A stretch of DNA of 64,000 bases. Source: Lumnitzera littorea. Its lineage: Eukaryota; Streptophyta; Magnoliopsida; Myrtales; Combretaceae. The notes below the pieces were generated by a model, which was not told the DNA's origin, did no database searches, and saw nothing but the letters and a program-made list of their open reading frames with translations. The stretch lies in assembly GCA_024138015.1 (NCBI GenBank), contig JAMXBB010000011.1, positions 85,555,341 through 85,619,340 of the forward strand, written 5' to 3'. A program made the position numbers and the translations under genes. This document shows positions 47,100 to 59,387 of this stretch, one piece after another (positions within the stretch are counted from its first letter, which is position 1; every line of letters starts with the position of its first letter).

Positions 47100-48615
47100 C
47101 TATAAAAGCTAACGGATCTAGCTAGGACGAGCTTTATCAACTTCCCTCATAAGTCTTCGTACCGTAGCATCCCTTTCTCGAATCTTGCTCCCTAAGAATT
47201 GATTTTCTTCTAACAGTCTCTCACTTTCTAGCTTCTACTCCTCGATGATTCTCTTATCTACCCCGTATGGTGTCACGGTAGGATTGCTCTACGGGTGAAA
47301 GATTTGCTAGTTCTAGCTCATGTCTGAACATGTCTAGCACTTCATATTGTATCTTTCCTATCTTCTTCATCCGATCGTAGATGAATTGCTTAGTAGCTCA
47401 GTACTCTCCGACTTTGCCCCTCAAAGTTCCCACATTGACTATCTTCTTGACTTCTCTTCGTTCCTATAACTTTACAAGTTCTGCTAGTCATTGGATTAGA
47501 GTAGTCGTGGGTAGATAAGGATCTTGATAATTTATTGTGACAACATCTAAGGAGTCTCTATAGGCTATGTCTTGAAGTAAACCTAAATGTCTAGTAACAC
47601 AAGCTAGGAAATACCCAATACAACCTATAATACCAATAAGGGAGACTCTTGCATAATCAGTGCACCCCACGACGGCTTGAGTGCAATGGCTCCATCTAGC
47701 TGTCCACATAAAGTCTAATGGTTACATTTTGCTGATAACTGATACCCATCCATTAAATTGAGCTTCATCCGGTACCTTGAGGTGACGGGCCAAGTCATCA
47801 ATCAAATTCATATTTTCTATCAGGGACTCTTTGAGAAGATTCCCTCCATACCCTTGTGTGTGATTGAGAAACTACACAATAAGGACTATAAGGTTAGTCA
47901 TGAAATAACCGTACCCTTGCTTCTTCAAGTGGGTAAGTGTCCTGAACTATTCTACCAATAGCGCCAGTATATAGGAATTACCAACTAGGAATTGAATCAG
48001 TAACTCGACAACCCTATAGTAGACTTGACCATATCTGAAGGGAAATAGCACAATTCCAAATACTGCTACAATAGATGCATTGACCCTCTTCTTGGCCTAT
48101 GATTCATATCCTCTATAGAAAATTTGGCGATATCTCTAATAAGCATTTAAGCTTGAAAACTACTTCACTAATCTTAGGATGCTGAGATATTTCTGGCCCT
48201 TTGAAGATAAGAATAGGACTAAGGCTGATTTCTTAACTCCCAACAATGTCATGAAAGCTTTCTCAGGCTGGACTCTAAGATCAGGGATAGTTATGCCTAC
48301 TTCAAGAGACAGGGCACTGATTAACTACAAGTACTCTTCTATAGTGAGTGTCAATACGTATGGGACGAAGTTGAAAGTTGCAAATTCTAGATCCTAGTAA
48401 TGGATAAGGGCTTGAATTAAAGGCCAATGGAATTGGACCCGCATAAGGGATACGATTGGCCTGATCTTCTTGCCAATGTGATCTTGCTTGGCAAGAGGAA
48501 GCTAGTTCAACCAATCACTCAAGACAGCCTCGAAGAAGGAGTATTTATCCAACTGGACTTCACAAACGGGCTTTGGGTTGACGAGCTTTAGACCAACACT
48601 ATCCTGACTCTTCAT
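47100..48615 (-). pseudogene. Tat/Ogre element 1: extra ORF upstream of gag (DUF7745-like)
   Basis: Tat/Ogre elements often carry an ORF of unknown role between the 5' LTR and gag. The complement starts MKSQDSVGLKLVNPKPVCEV at 48615 and contains HWPLIQALIHYWDLEFATFN, a VPYVLTLTIEEYL-like run near 48355, and later VLFPFRYGQVYYRV-like and AQFNGWVSVI segments. The frame runs into a charged C-terminal stretch near 47300-47100. The layout and wording match the plant DUF7745 proteins that I associate with these elements. Stops are frequent. Its function in the element is unknown. Confidence 0.6.
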
Positions 48616-49460
48616 GTCTATATTACAAAAAGATGTAAACAAAAAAGGCAAAGATTATTTACAACAAGACCGCTAAATTTAGAATAAAGTTGGATATGAT
48701 ATTAATAATTTCGTAGCTTTTTCAAATATTTTCTTACAAAATTGTGTAACCTTTCACTGACTAAGGAATGATAAAAAACAAAAAAAAACAAAATAATATA
48801 CATATAATGTAAGAAAATAAAACATTCACATAGACACGAGCATAATCAAACATATAAAATGCGACATGTTATAAGCCCCAAAGTTAAGCCAAGTAACCGT
48901 AGGATTGAGCCTAGAACCCAAGGTTTAGGGTGATCGGTTAAAGGATCCGATCACACCCAAATTATAAACTATTGAGAAGAATATTAGTAAAAATGACCAC
49001 GTAAACTTAAATTTAAGAAAATAAATAGTAAAATAGGAGACTATAAAATTTTCAAATTTTAAGCATAATAACTACTAATTACCGAAAAGGCAAAAAGTGT
49101 AATATAATAACTAAAAAAATTATTAGAGATAGATTATATGTATACTAAAAATTTTAGAATGACCAAAATAATATTTAGGAATGTTCACGTGTACCCTACA
49201 TGTATTTACGTGTAGATAAAAATACGCGTAATTACTAAAATTGGCCGAAAACTAAGCAAATAATTAAAGAAAAATATAAAATAATTATGGAAAAATAAGA
49301 AAAAATCAGAAGATGATAAGATGAATCAAGATAAGGTCGTGGCAGGTCCAAAGCTACAAAATAAAAATTAGCCAATAAAAATTGAACAACTTAAAAGCTA
49401 AAAATCAAGGAATTTGGACAAAGTCTTGTCAAATTAATGCATATTAATTACAGCAAATGT

Positions 49461-49470
49461 CTATAAATAG
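49461..49470 (+). promoter_or_regulatory. TATA box of LTR family A copy 2
   Basis: CTATAAATAG is a textbook plant TATA box about 600 bp into the LTR. It implies plus-strand transcription starting about 30 bases downstream and sets the LTR's orientation. Confidence 0.6.
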
Positions 49471-50262
49471 GGAAAAAATTTACAGAGCTCATTTGGACAG
49501 TTTGGAAAGTGAGAAAATTAGGGAGAGTCAAAAATTCGAGAGAAAATCCAAAAAATAAAAAAAAATAAGAAAAACTGTGCAGTTAAGGGTTTTAAAGGGA
49601 ACCCACACCAGACGGGGAGCTGGAAGTGGACGGCCACCACCACCACACGGTGGTGGTAGCGCCCAGGCCAGCCGACAAGGCCACGGCGGCCCGCGGTGGC
49701 CGGAGCCACCTGAACCGGTGAGTCCAAATTCCAGCCCAATTCTTGTACAATTTTGTAAAATTAGTTATTTTGCCCAGAAAATTATGAAACTTGTTATTCT
49801 GAGGTTTTATTGTATGTAGTTTGTAGGAAAAATATTATTTTGATGAAATTATATCCCGTAATATATGGCCCCTAAGAAATCGTGCAAAACCGAGCACATT
49901 TCGGTTTAGAAATAAATGACCTTAGGAGTGTAGTTTCAAGCCCAAAATTTTTGTGTAGATTACTCAGATGATATAGAATAGTGCTATGAAGCCCTTTTTC
50001 AAAAATTAATTTTCGAAATTTTTAGATAATTTTTAGGTCCTAAAATGAGGCATAAAATGGGTAATTTAAGATTAATTAAATAATTAAATTATCAATTACT
50101 GACTTAGTGAATAAGTAGATGTTTTAGGGTATTAAGATCTGATGGAGTATGATACTTATAGCATTTAGGGTGTTAGATGTAATTATTAGATTAATTATGT
50201 AATAAATGAGTAATAGGAAAAAATAGTTAATTTTGTAAATTAGGGAAATTTGGAGTAAAATT

Positions 50263-51746
50263 TGATTTAGGATGGATTTAGACATTTTGAAATAATAATT
50301 GGTGTTTAGAGATGGTAATTAGGGTAATAGAAATATTAGAAATGCATTATGTGCATAATATGCAATAATGCATAATGTGTAATTTTTGAAAATATAATAA
50401 ATAGAAAATATTATAATAAAAATTGATATTTTGAGAATAATAAAAATGCACAATAAATCTGATAGGAAACTTGAATTTATGGAATTATATGAAAAATGTA
50501 AAAATTTATCACATTAGGAGTGAATTCGGTACACTAATATGGATTTAAGTGTACCGAGTAAAATAAACACTGACAAAGGGTAATGATGGTATTTAGGTTA
50601 TCGGGAAATAATGTGATTAATTTCACATTATGGGTTGGAACTAATTTATAGGGTTGGAATATAAAACGCTACTTAAAAATCGAACTAAAAACCTGGTTTA
50701 GAAATCGATGCGAAAACCGAACCTGAACCTAACCCCAAACCTAGAATAATTGTAAAAGACTTAATACCTAGATAATTAGGCATATTAAACCTTAAACAAA
50801 ACCTAACAATAAGCATTATAGGATAAAACGAACCTATAACAGTTATATGAAAAGCTGAAACCACGTTCGTGTTATAGGGATAACCGGCGATGGCCTGAGC
50901 AAATCGGACCTCGAGTGAGCGAGCGAGGAGTCGAGGTAAGTTGGGATTAATACGATGCTGTATTTTGGAGGCTTAAGATTATGCTTGGTTGTACTTGTTA
51001 GATAGTTGAATGTATGCATGTGCTTGATTATGGGTGAGGCCATGATTCTGTTTGTTGCTCTGCACATATTATATGAATTGTATGAAATGATTGATCACCC
51101 TAAACTGGACTTAATTGAATATCCGACCAGTAATCATAATCGGACATGCATTGCAACCCGTTAGGGGAACTTAGGACTCTCCGGCCAAATACCGACCCCT
51201 TCGGAAGGGATAGCGCAGGATTGCAAAATGGTCCCTTCTTCATCCTCAGTCGAACTAAGTGACAGGAGAGGAGGTCGCGACGAGGGTGAAGGCAGTGGTT
51301 CGAAGGTAGTCGCGGGAGGAGCAAGGTCTCCATTACACAAGCCTGGGTTTGGTCATGAGCTGTTGCATTAACGGCAACTCTTCAACCCGGATTAGAGTGG
51401 GCGCAATTTCTCTAATCTCACGACGGGCCGGACAACGTCGTACGATGGCATTTGCTTGCACATGCATTGCACCTAATAAGTGATTGAAAACCCTGTTGTG
51501 TGTATGGTGTAGTTTTAAGTCCTCCGTCCCTACTTACTGAGCTGTGGTTGCTCACATCCCTATAGACGTCGTGCAGGTGCTGGCTAAGAAGCGGCAACCA
51601 ATTACTCAGAAGCTAGCAACTGCTGGATCCTGGGGAGTGAGGAAAAGCATTGAAGAATAAACACATATTTTAAGGTCTAAGTTTTTACTTTAGAATTATT
51701 TTCCGAATGATGTAATAACTAGGAGATATATTATAGAGGAATATTG
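50263..51746. repeat. 1,484-bp direct repeat, left copy
   Basis: Repeated at 52147-53630 with a constant offset of 1,884 and, by eye, only about four differences (near 50579, 50757, 50869 and 50889), three of them transitions. It ends exactly at the N gap. Confidence 0.9.
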
Positions 51747-52146
51747 NNNNNNNNNNNNNNNNNNNNNNNNNNNNNNNNNNNNNNNNNNNNNNNNNNNNNN
51801 NNNNNNNNNNNNNNNNNNNNNNNNNNNNNNNNNNNNNNNNNNNNNNNNNNNNNNNNNNNNNNNNNNNNNNNNNNNNNNNNNNNNNNNNNNNNNNNNNNNN
51901 NNNNNNNNNNNNNNNNNNNNNNNNNNNNNNNNNNNNNNNNNNNNNNNNNNNNNNNNNNNNNNNNNNNNNNNNNNNNNNNNNNNNNNNNNNNNNNNNNNNN
52001 NNNNNNNNNNNNNNNNNNNNNNNNNNNNNNNNNNNNNNNNNNNNNNNNNNNNNNNNNNNNNNNNNNNNNNNNNNNNNNNNNNNNNNNNNNNNNNNNNNNN
52101 NNNNNNNNNNNNNNNNNNNNNNNNNNNNNNNNNNNNNNNNNNNNNN
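51747..52146. other. Assembly gap of 400 N
   Basis: Exactly 400 unknown bases. The round number and the near-identical flanks suggest a scaffolding gap between overlapping contig ends. Open frames through the N run are meaningless. Confidence 0.95.
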
Positions 52147-53630
52147 TGATTTAGGATGGATTTAGACATTTTGAAATAATAATTGGTGTTTAGAGATGGT
52201 AATTAGGGTAATAGAAATATTAGAAATGCATTATGTGCATAATATGCAATAATGCATAATGTGTAATTTTTGAAAATATAATAAATAGAAAATATTATAA
52301 TAAAAATTGATATTTTGAGAATAATAAAAATGCACAATAAATCTGATAGGAAACTTGAATTTATGGAATTATATGAAAAATGTAAAAATTTATCACATTA
52401 GGAGTGAATTCGGTACACTAATATGGATTTAAGTGTACCGAGTAAAATAAACACTGACAAAGGATAATGATGGTATTTAGGTTATCGGGAAATAATGTGA
52501 TTAATTTCACATTATGGGTTGGAACTAATTTATAGGGTTGGAATATAAAACGCTACTTAAAAATCGAACTAAAAACCTGGTTTAGAAATCGATGCGAAAA
52601 CCGAACCTGAACCTAACCCCAAACCTAGAATAATTGTAAAAGACTTAATACCTAGATAATTAGGCATATTAAACCTTAAAAAAAACCTAACAATAAGCAT
52701 TATAGGATAAAACGAACCTATAACAGTTATATGAAAAGCTGAAACCACGTTCATGTTATAGGGATAACCGGTGATGGCCTGAGCAAATCGGACCTCGAGT
52801 GAGCGAGCGAGGAGTCGAGGTAAGTTGGGATTAATACGATGCTGTATTTTGGAGGCTTAAGATTATGCTTGGTTGTACTTGTTAGATAGTTGAATGTATG
52901 CATGTGCTTGATTATGGGTGAGGCCATGATTCTGTTTGTTGCTCTGCACATATTATATGAATTGTATGAAATGATTGATCACCCTAAACTGGACTTAATT
53001 GAATATCCGACCAGTAATCATAATCGGACATGCATTGCAACCCGTTAGGGGAACTTAGGACTCTCCGGCCAAATACCGACCCCTTCGGAAGGGATAGCGC
53101 AGGATTGCAAAATGGTCCCTTCTTCATCCTCAGTCGAACTAAGTGACAGGAGAGGAGGTCGCGACGAGGGTGAAGGCAGTGGTTCGAAGGTAGTCGCGGG
53201 AGGAGCAAGGTCTCCATTACACAAGCCTGGGTTTGGTCATGAGCTGTTGCATTAACGGCAACTCTTCAACCCGGATTAGAGTGGGCGCAATTTCTCTAAT
53301 CTCACGACGGGCCGGACAACGTCGTACGATGGCATTTGCTTGCACATGCATTGCACCTAATAAGTGATTGAAAACCCTGTTGTGTGTATGGTGTAGTTTT
53401 AAGTCCTCCGTCCCTACTTACTGAGCTGTGGTTGCTCACATCCCTATAGACGTCGTGCAGGTGCTGGCTAAGAAGCGGCAACCAATTACTCAGAAGCTAG
53501 CAACTGCTGGATCCTGGGGAGTGAGGAAAAGCATTGAAGAATAAACACATATTTTAAGGTCTAAGTTTTTACTTTAGAATTATTTTCCGAATGATGTAAT
53601 AACTAGGAGATATATTATAGAGGAATATTG
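52147..53630. repeat. 1,484-bp direct repeat, right copy
   Basis: It begins immediately after the N gap and matches 50263-51746. Here the sequence continues past the repeat into a TA microsatellite and the LTR end. Confidence 0.9.
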
Positions 53631-53658
53631 TAAACTTTAACTGCAGTAACTGAATTAT

Positions 53659-53682
53659 AATATATATATATATATATATATT
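53659..53682. repeat. (TA)n microsatellite
   Basis: About 11-12 TA units lie within the 3' part of LTR family A copy 2. They sit just past the point where the left copy of the duplication is cut by the gap, so they may have hindered assembly. Confidence 0.8.
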
Positions 53683-53865
53683 TCCTCACTTTTTTAGGTA
53701 AATGATTTGTTTAATTTACAAATTGTCTACTTCAAAGCGGGTTAGTCGTGGACGCCTTGTATGGATCAGGTCTAAGATAGCGGTTGTAAGGCCAACTTCT
53801 ATCTTAGGATGGTTTACACGGCGGAGGCTGTTACGACTCTGCCGCTTCGGGGCGTGACACATGTT

Positions 53866-54515
53866 ACACACAGATGCAATGCAATAGAGGTAAATGATTA
53901 ATAAATTCTAGGAAATATGACGAATCCGTGGTCAGGAAATACCCTTATATATGAGCAAGTGTGAAATAGGATTTTTTTTTTAAAATGAAGCTCGTGAATA
54001 CTTATATATATGGGTCACTGGTTTTTTTTTTTAATTTCCCTTTTTTTTGAAAAAGAAAATCTAACCAACCGTAGATTAATTGAGATTTTCCTATAATTTA
54101 AAAATAACTAACCCTTTTTGAAAAGGATGATGCAAAAGGGTGAGGTCTATGAGTCCCAAGCTCTATAACTTTAAGGCTTTCTGAAGAAAAACCCGGTGGG
54201 CTACATCAAAGCCTGAGTAGGCTCGTTTATAACCGCTAGACAGGGGTAATGACCTCAACGACCTGAGGGTTACACAATGGCGACCCGTCCTAAGTTCTTA
54301 CGATGACTCAGGTTCGATCACATCTAAACACCTTGATAATTACTTAAAAAATAAAAAACTCCCTATCCCCATGAAGGCCCATTGGGCCAGGCTTTTTTTT
54401 TTTTTTTTTTGAAGTCTGCATCACTGAAAAAACAATTAGTACAACTATAATAATACAAAAGCCTATTAAAAATTTTTTTAACTTTCACTTGGCTAACCCA
54501 CTGAGCGCCCTCAAT
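53866..54515 (-). other. 5' leader of Tat/Ogre element 1
   Basis: Non-coding DNA between the inserted LTR family A unit and the primer-binding site. On the complement it leads from the primer-binding site towards the extra ORF at 48615. It includes a T run near 54400 and a moderately GC-rich block (54140-54320). Confidence 0.5.
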
Positions 54516-54525
54516 GGAGTCGCCA
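54516..54525 (-). other. Primer-binding site, tRNA-Arg type, of Tat/Ogre element 1
   Basis: The complement reads TGGCGACTCC, the site I know from Ogre/Tat elements primed by tRNA-Arg. It lies four bases after an LTR end (complement ...GGGCTTGACA, ending at 54530). A second TGGCGACTCC lies inside the LTR at 54645-54654. Confidence 0.65.
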
Positions 54526-54529
54526 ATTC

Positions 54530-55745
54530 TGTCAAGCCCTATTTTGATTTCCTTAATTTAACCTATATTAATCATAACCCACTTAATATAAATTACTTGA
54601 CAATAAATTAAGGAAAAGAGAAAAAAATTATTTTTAAAAAAAATGGAGTCGCCAACCAATTCAACTAGTAAAAAAAAATAAAACTAAGGTTTTCGGATGA
54701 GAAAACTTTAATTTAACCACTAGTTTATGAATACTCTAAAAAAATTAATTTTTAAAAAATTGAACCAGAAAACTAGGTTCGGGGGTTAACCTATTAAGAC
54801 TAAATTACCATGTGAAAATAAAAAAAATTTATGGGCTTTACTTTTTATAATTTTTCTAAAAATATTAAAAATATACCTAAGTTCACAAAATGTAACTAAA
54901 AATGATTTTTTATTATTTTTTACTACGAATTTCTAAGAAAAGGAGAAAAACGTTTTTTTTTTTTTTTTTTTTTTAACGATTGCCTAGAAGGTGCTTACGT
55001 ATCCGCTAATCAAAATTAAACTGATCGTAGTTTTTTTTTTATAAAATTTTTAGAGAGTGAGTTATTTTTATTTTGAAAATCGAACCAGGTTTACATTTTT
55101 AATCAATTTATTATTTTAAGAAAAAAAAACCTAAGAAATCTAATTTTTCCGAATTAAATAAAAAGACCTTAATTAACTAAATTTTTTGGAAAAACTCAAT
55201 TTAAGATTTTTTTATTTCTCCAAAACCCCTATGTGTCAAAAGTATCTTTCCTAAATCCTAATGATAAGATATGATCTAAATACGTTTATTTAAAAAAAAA
55301 AAAACAGTCTTGCTAAAAATGTAATTAAGCTTAATTTATTAAAAACTAAAATTTTCTAAAAACAAGCAATACAAAAACAATAAAAACCTACACTAAAAAT
55401 AAATAAATAAGTTAGTAAAAAATAATTAAACTAACTAATAAAATAAAAATAGCAAAATAAGAAATTTTACCAACAAATCTAGTTACACGTCGAATACTGT
55501 TTTCGAATGGTCACAAGCATAATCGAGGGCAGGTCAACTTCTGTTTCCACTTATCACAGGCATGATCAAGGGCGTTGACTGCTGTTTCCACTAATCACGA
55601 ACGTGATGGTTGGTGCATTGGCTGCTATTTCCACTTATCACGAGCATGATGGTTGATGTTGTGGGCGATCATGGGCAGTGCTGTGGACGATCACAGGCAA
55701 TGTTATGGGTGATCACAGGCGGTGTCGTGGGCGATCATGGGTGTA
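54530..55745 (-). mobile_element. 5' LTR of Tat/Ogre element 1
   Basis: Its inner end is fixed by the primer-binding site. It shares the GTGCTTACGTATCC...GATCGTAG block (54990-55030) with 60505-60560 and, in reverse, with about 40400-40440. The outer end is placed where protease homology of Tat element 2 stops (about 55745), implying that element 1 inserted into element 2 or replaced its downstream part. A long T run (54952-54973) and tandem repeats lie inside. Confidence 0.55.
55532..55743. repeat. Two adjoining tandem-repeat arrays
   Basis: 55532-55656 holds about three units of roughly 43 bp built on CTGTTTCCACTTATCAC...CATGAT. 55657-55743 holds four 22-bp units of the type TGTTGTGGGCGATCATGGGC. 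Both share a GATCA/TGATC core. They lie at the presumed outer end of the Tat LTR. The plus-strand open frame here is produced by the repeats. Confidence 0.7.
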
Positions 55746-55749
55746 ATGA

Positions 55750-57660
55750 TGAACCTCCCTCAAGGTTCGAAATAGAACTTCCCTATGGGGTTCAAATGTC
55801 ATCAATAGACTCATCAATGTTATTTGTGCTGGGGTCTTGGCGAGTTGCTCCATTATCTTATACTTGCTTAACTTGATTATCTTGGTGAAGGTAGATAGCC
55901 CCTCTTTATGTTCAGCCATCTTGTTACTCGTATCTTCCGACATATTCTTCTTCTTAAGATCTTCCTTTAGTTCATAAACCTTTCTAGATCAAGTAATGCC
56001 TCCTACTAGAGAATTTGATCTCTCCTAGTTTACCACCTGATAGTTAAACAGGGCGGCCTAATAGTTCTCTGATGCTACTAGCACATGAAAGGTGTACTTT
56101 TTAGCCTTTGAAGCCTACTCCTTAGAAAAATCGAAAACCTTGGGCTTCTTATCTAAACTAATCATGTTAATGGAAAACTCGAGATCATCAAAAGTCATGT
56201 TGATGACTGGACCGTGATTGTGTAAGGGGTTGTCATTAACATTTAGGGCCGAAGTTTCCATAAAGTCTAGTTGCACTGAGCCTTCATCAATCAAATCCTA
56301 GATCCTATTCTTCAACCTCCAACAAATGTCAATCGAATGCCCTACTTGACCTATGTGATACTCACATTTCTTATTAGGATCGTGTGCTCTTGGTCTATAT
56401 CTTTCAATAGGGAGCTCATACTGAATTATGTTACCTTTTCGCAACTACTCAAAACCTAAACTTAGAGGAATCGGTATCCTGGTGATCTGCCTTAAGGTCT
56501 TACTAGCCTAGGGTAGAGTTCTAAGCTACTGTTGAAACTGAGGTGGATTCGTCTTGGAGACCTGAGCATTAGGCCTAGTATTTGAATTCACCATGCTAAT
56601 CGTAGATTCTTTAGGTTTGTTAACTATGGGCCTAAAAGCAGAGGATGAAGTAGATGGCCTTATATCAAATGACTCTTGAAGCTTGCTAGAAGAGATGGTG
56701 CTTTCAATCCTACACCCCGTCATTACTACCTCTACATAGCTAGACAAGGCTTATCCAATCAAATGGGAGAAATAAGGCCGATCAAGAATATTGATAAGAG
56801 TTGGAGTTAGTTCCTTCTCTATCATGGGAATAGATACTCTTGCAGCGAGAGATCTCCATCTCTATGCATACTCTTTGAACAACTCATTGTTCTTTTTCCA
56901 CAGAGTGACTAAGTCCATCATAGTTGAGGCCACTTCGATATTGAATACTATTCATAAAATGCCTTAGCAAGCTTCTCTCAAGTGTTTATCTAGGTCAGGT
57001 CGAGCTAGGCGTACCAAGTCAAAGACGGACCTATTAGGCTATCCTAAAATGTATGCACCATGAGTTAGTCATACTAGATGTACTTGCTCATCTTTCTTAC
57101 ATATAACCTAGTGTGACGTTTGGGGCATCCTATCCTATCGTACTTCTCAAATTCCGGTACCTTAAACTTTTCTAAATAGGCCTCAACATTGTATGTAGAG
57201 AAGTTGGTAATTCCAGTCTATTCAAAGCCACCATAGCTCCCAAGTATTTTCATCTTCTCTACTATCTATTAAGTCAACTTTCTTTCCTACTCCTTTAGAC
57301 TATCTTAGTTAGGCCTTAAGTTAGCCGGCTTTGTGTTGATCGAGAATGAATACGTATTGCGCTCGAAGGTCGAGTTGACCTTTGGATAGACTCCCTCAGA
57401 ACACATCCCTTAGGTAGTTATCCTCTATTTCAAGGAGTGGAGCCTCAACATTCTTCTCATAATGACCTTGGAGCTCTCTTCGTTAGATGGTATTGTAGCT
57501 CGAAGTAAGGCAATGCTATCAACATGGAAACTCATTTGTTCCGCAATCCTACCCATGGTTTGCTTCAAAGAGGAAACCTCAATTCAATGGGATTAGTGAT
57601 TTCTGAGTTATTGTTGCTGGTGGTGTTGGTGTTTTTGTTGTCATTTCCTTGAGTAGCCAT
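55750..57660 (-). pseudogene. Tat/Ogre element 2: gag and start of protease
   Basis: The complement starts MATQGNDNKNTNTTSNNNSE at 57660, paralleling the gag start of element 1. The gag core is readable around 57180-56750 (FKVPEFEKYDRIGCPKRHTR, then a WYA-x-LDL run). A 73-codon open piece at 56747-56526 lies in the gag C-terminal part. The pre-protease hallmark YKIMEQLAKTPAQITLMSLL occurs at 55860-55800, and homology ends near 55750. No RT of this copy follows; an LTR lies there instead. Many stops interrupt it. Confidence 0.75.
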
Positions 57661-57952
57661 TCTAGTTTGAGAGCAGGTTCTAATCAAACTTCTTTGAAAA
57701 ACTTGACATTTAGGAGCTATCTTATAACTTGATAAGAATACTTTACAAAAGGTTAGCATAAATATACATTTTTTTTTTTTTTTTGAGATGAGAAAAGAAT
57801 ATGAATGCAAGCATTTATGGCACACAAATGCAAAGAAATTTATATTGACAAGAATCCCATAATATGGCAAAACATTGCTGACTTTTATATATTTTTGCAA
57901 TTGTGAAGTTTACATCACTTATTCAAAAGAAAAGAAAATTTCCTATAGAAGG

Positions 57953-59387
57953 CTATATGTTGTTCCTCTTGCTATAGCTAGACTTAACTTGTACTTTCTT
58001 CATTTTTTGAACTTTAGGAGCCTCTATCTCCTTGATCCTACCCCTGGCTTTCTTGAGTTGTGCTTCTAAGGCCTTTATCTTCTTGTGATATTCCTCACAA
58101 TAAGCATTCAATTCTTGCTTTGCTTCCCTTGCTTTCTCTCGTATGGCTTTAACTTGGGCCTCCTTTTTCTTCTTCACTTCTTCTATGTCTTTCAACTTCT
58201 AAAGTTGTTGATATAGGAACTCTTTGGTTGTTTAAGGCTTATTGGGTATGCCCTTGGTAGTGGGGATAATCTTCCACTTGTACCAATGAGACTTGATTCC
58301 TAAAAGCTCGAACACTTTGTCAAATACTAAGATATGTAAGTCGTAATAGTCAAGTGAGACAAGTTCTAGTGATGGTGTCTAAATTGTATTACGAATAGGC
58401 CCATTAGTTAGAAAATACTCAGTACAGATCTTGAAACCAGTCAAAGGTACTGTATTAAAGCCTTCACATTCTTTTAACATCTTGTCGCTTGAGTACCATT
58501 TGAGTGTCCAAAGAAATTCCTTAGCTTTCATGTTTTGAAAGAATTAGACCCAATAACAGGTAGCTATATTTTCAAGCAACTGAACCTGTTCCTCAAAAGA
58601 TTTGATGAGATCATACTTCTACATGAACTTAGCTCGGTTAAAGTCAAGTTGATGGCTCCTTATATGACTAATGAACTACACCAAGATTAGAGCCATGTTG
58701 GTCATCAAATCCCTATGCTTCTTTCTTTTAAGGTGATTTAGTGAACAAATCTGCTCAGTCAGGAGAGCAAGTATACACGACTTCCCTTAAAGGAATTAGG
58801 CCACTATTTCTACAACTCTAAAGTGAACACGGCATCTCTTATTTGGGAATAGGATCGCACTGAAGATCACTAAAATACAAGCATTAATTCGATACTAATG
58901 TCGAGTCTCTAAATCTACACAAAAAATTTCCCACTCCTCTTTATACCTCAACTCTATAGAGAATCAGGCAATGATATCATCAATTTGAATGGTCTTCTTT
59001 TGAACTAAGACCCAATTTATCTCAGCCTTTCTAACTCTTAGTAGCCTACTAAAATTTTTTGGTACTATAGCTTCAAGGTTAGGGACATAAATGTCATCAG
59101 TAATAACTAAAGCCCAAAGCAACTAAGAATATTCCTCAATGGTTGGACTCAGCTGGTATGGGCCAAAGTAGAATGCAAGCCTCAAGCTCCCAAAAGTGTA
59201 CTGAGGCTTGCATCAAAGTAATGTTTGGAACAATAGCTTGTAAAGACAATACAAACCCACTCTTACTTTTGATGAATTCTTGCCTATATGAGCTGAAGAG
59301 CTAAAACCAAGTCTCGAATGATTTCTGGCATTTGTGAGGCGGGTGGACATGAATCTCCTCAAAAGTAGTTTGAATTAAGCTAGCCAT
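57953..59387 (-). pseudogene. Tat/Ogre element 2: extra ORF with C-terminal coiled coil
   Basis: The complement starts MASLIQTTFEEIHVHPPHKC at 59387. Readable DUF7745-like parts include ARLNACILVIFSAILFPN-type and RVHFRVVEIVA near 58850-58770. The last 80 codons (58195-57953) are open and strongly coiled-coil (EEVKKKKEAQVKAIREKARE, then KKIKALEAQLKKARGRIKEI). The position between LTR and gag equals that of the ORF at 48615-47100 in element 1. Stops break the N-terminal part. Confidence 0.6.

Larger units (their letters stand above)
48867..53859 (+). mobile_element. Solo-LTR-like unit, long LTR family A, copy 2
   Basis: It starts TGTTATAAGCCCCAAAG and ends TTCGGGGCGTGACA, with inverted ends and strong similarity to copy 1 at 6118-9649. 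ACATGTTA occurs across both borders (48864-48871 and 53859-53866), consistent with a 5-bp target duplication overlapping the TGT terminus. It contains a TATA box, a GC-rich leader (49600-49725), an intron-like segment (50936-51576) and no gag or pol. Its 5.0 kb is inflated by a 1,884-bp duplication around an N gap; without it the unit is about 3.1 kb. It lies in the leader of Tat element 1, on the opposite strand. The frame at 49577-49819 is a GC-rich leader artefact. Confidence 0.75.

Noticed and set aside
49577..49819. 80-codon Pro/Gly/Arg-rich plus-strand frame
   Set aside because: It lies in the GC-rich leader of the LTR, and the matching region of copy 1 does not keep it open.
51696..52169. 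Long open frames across the N run
   Set aside because: They consist almost wholly of unknown residues.
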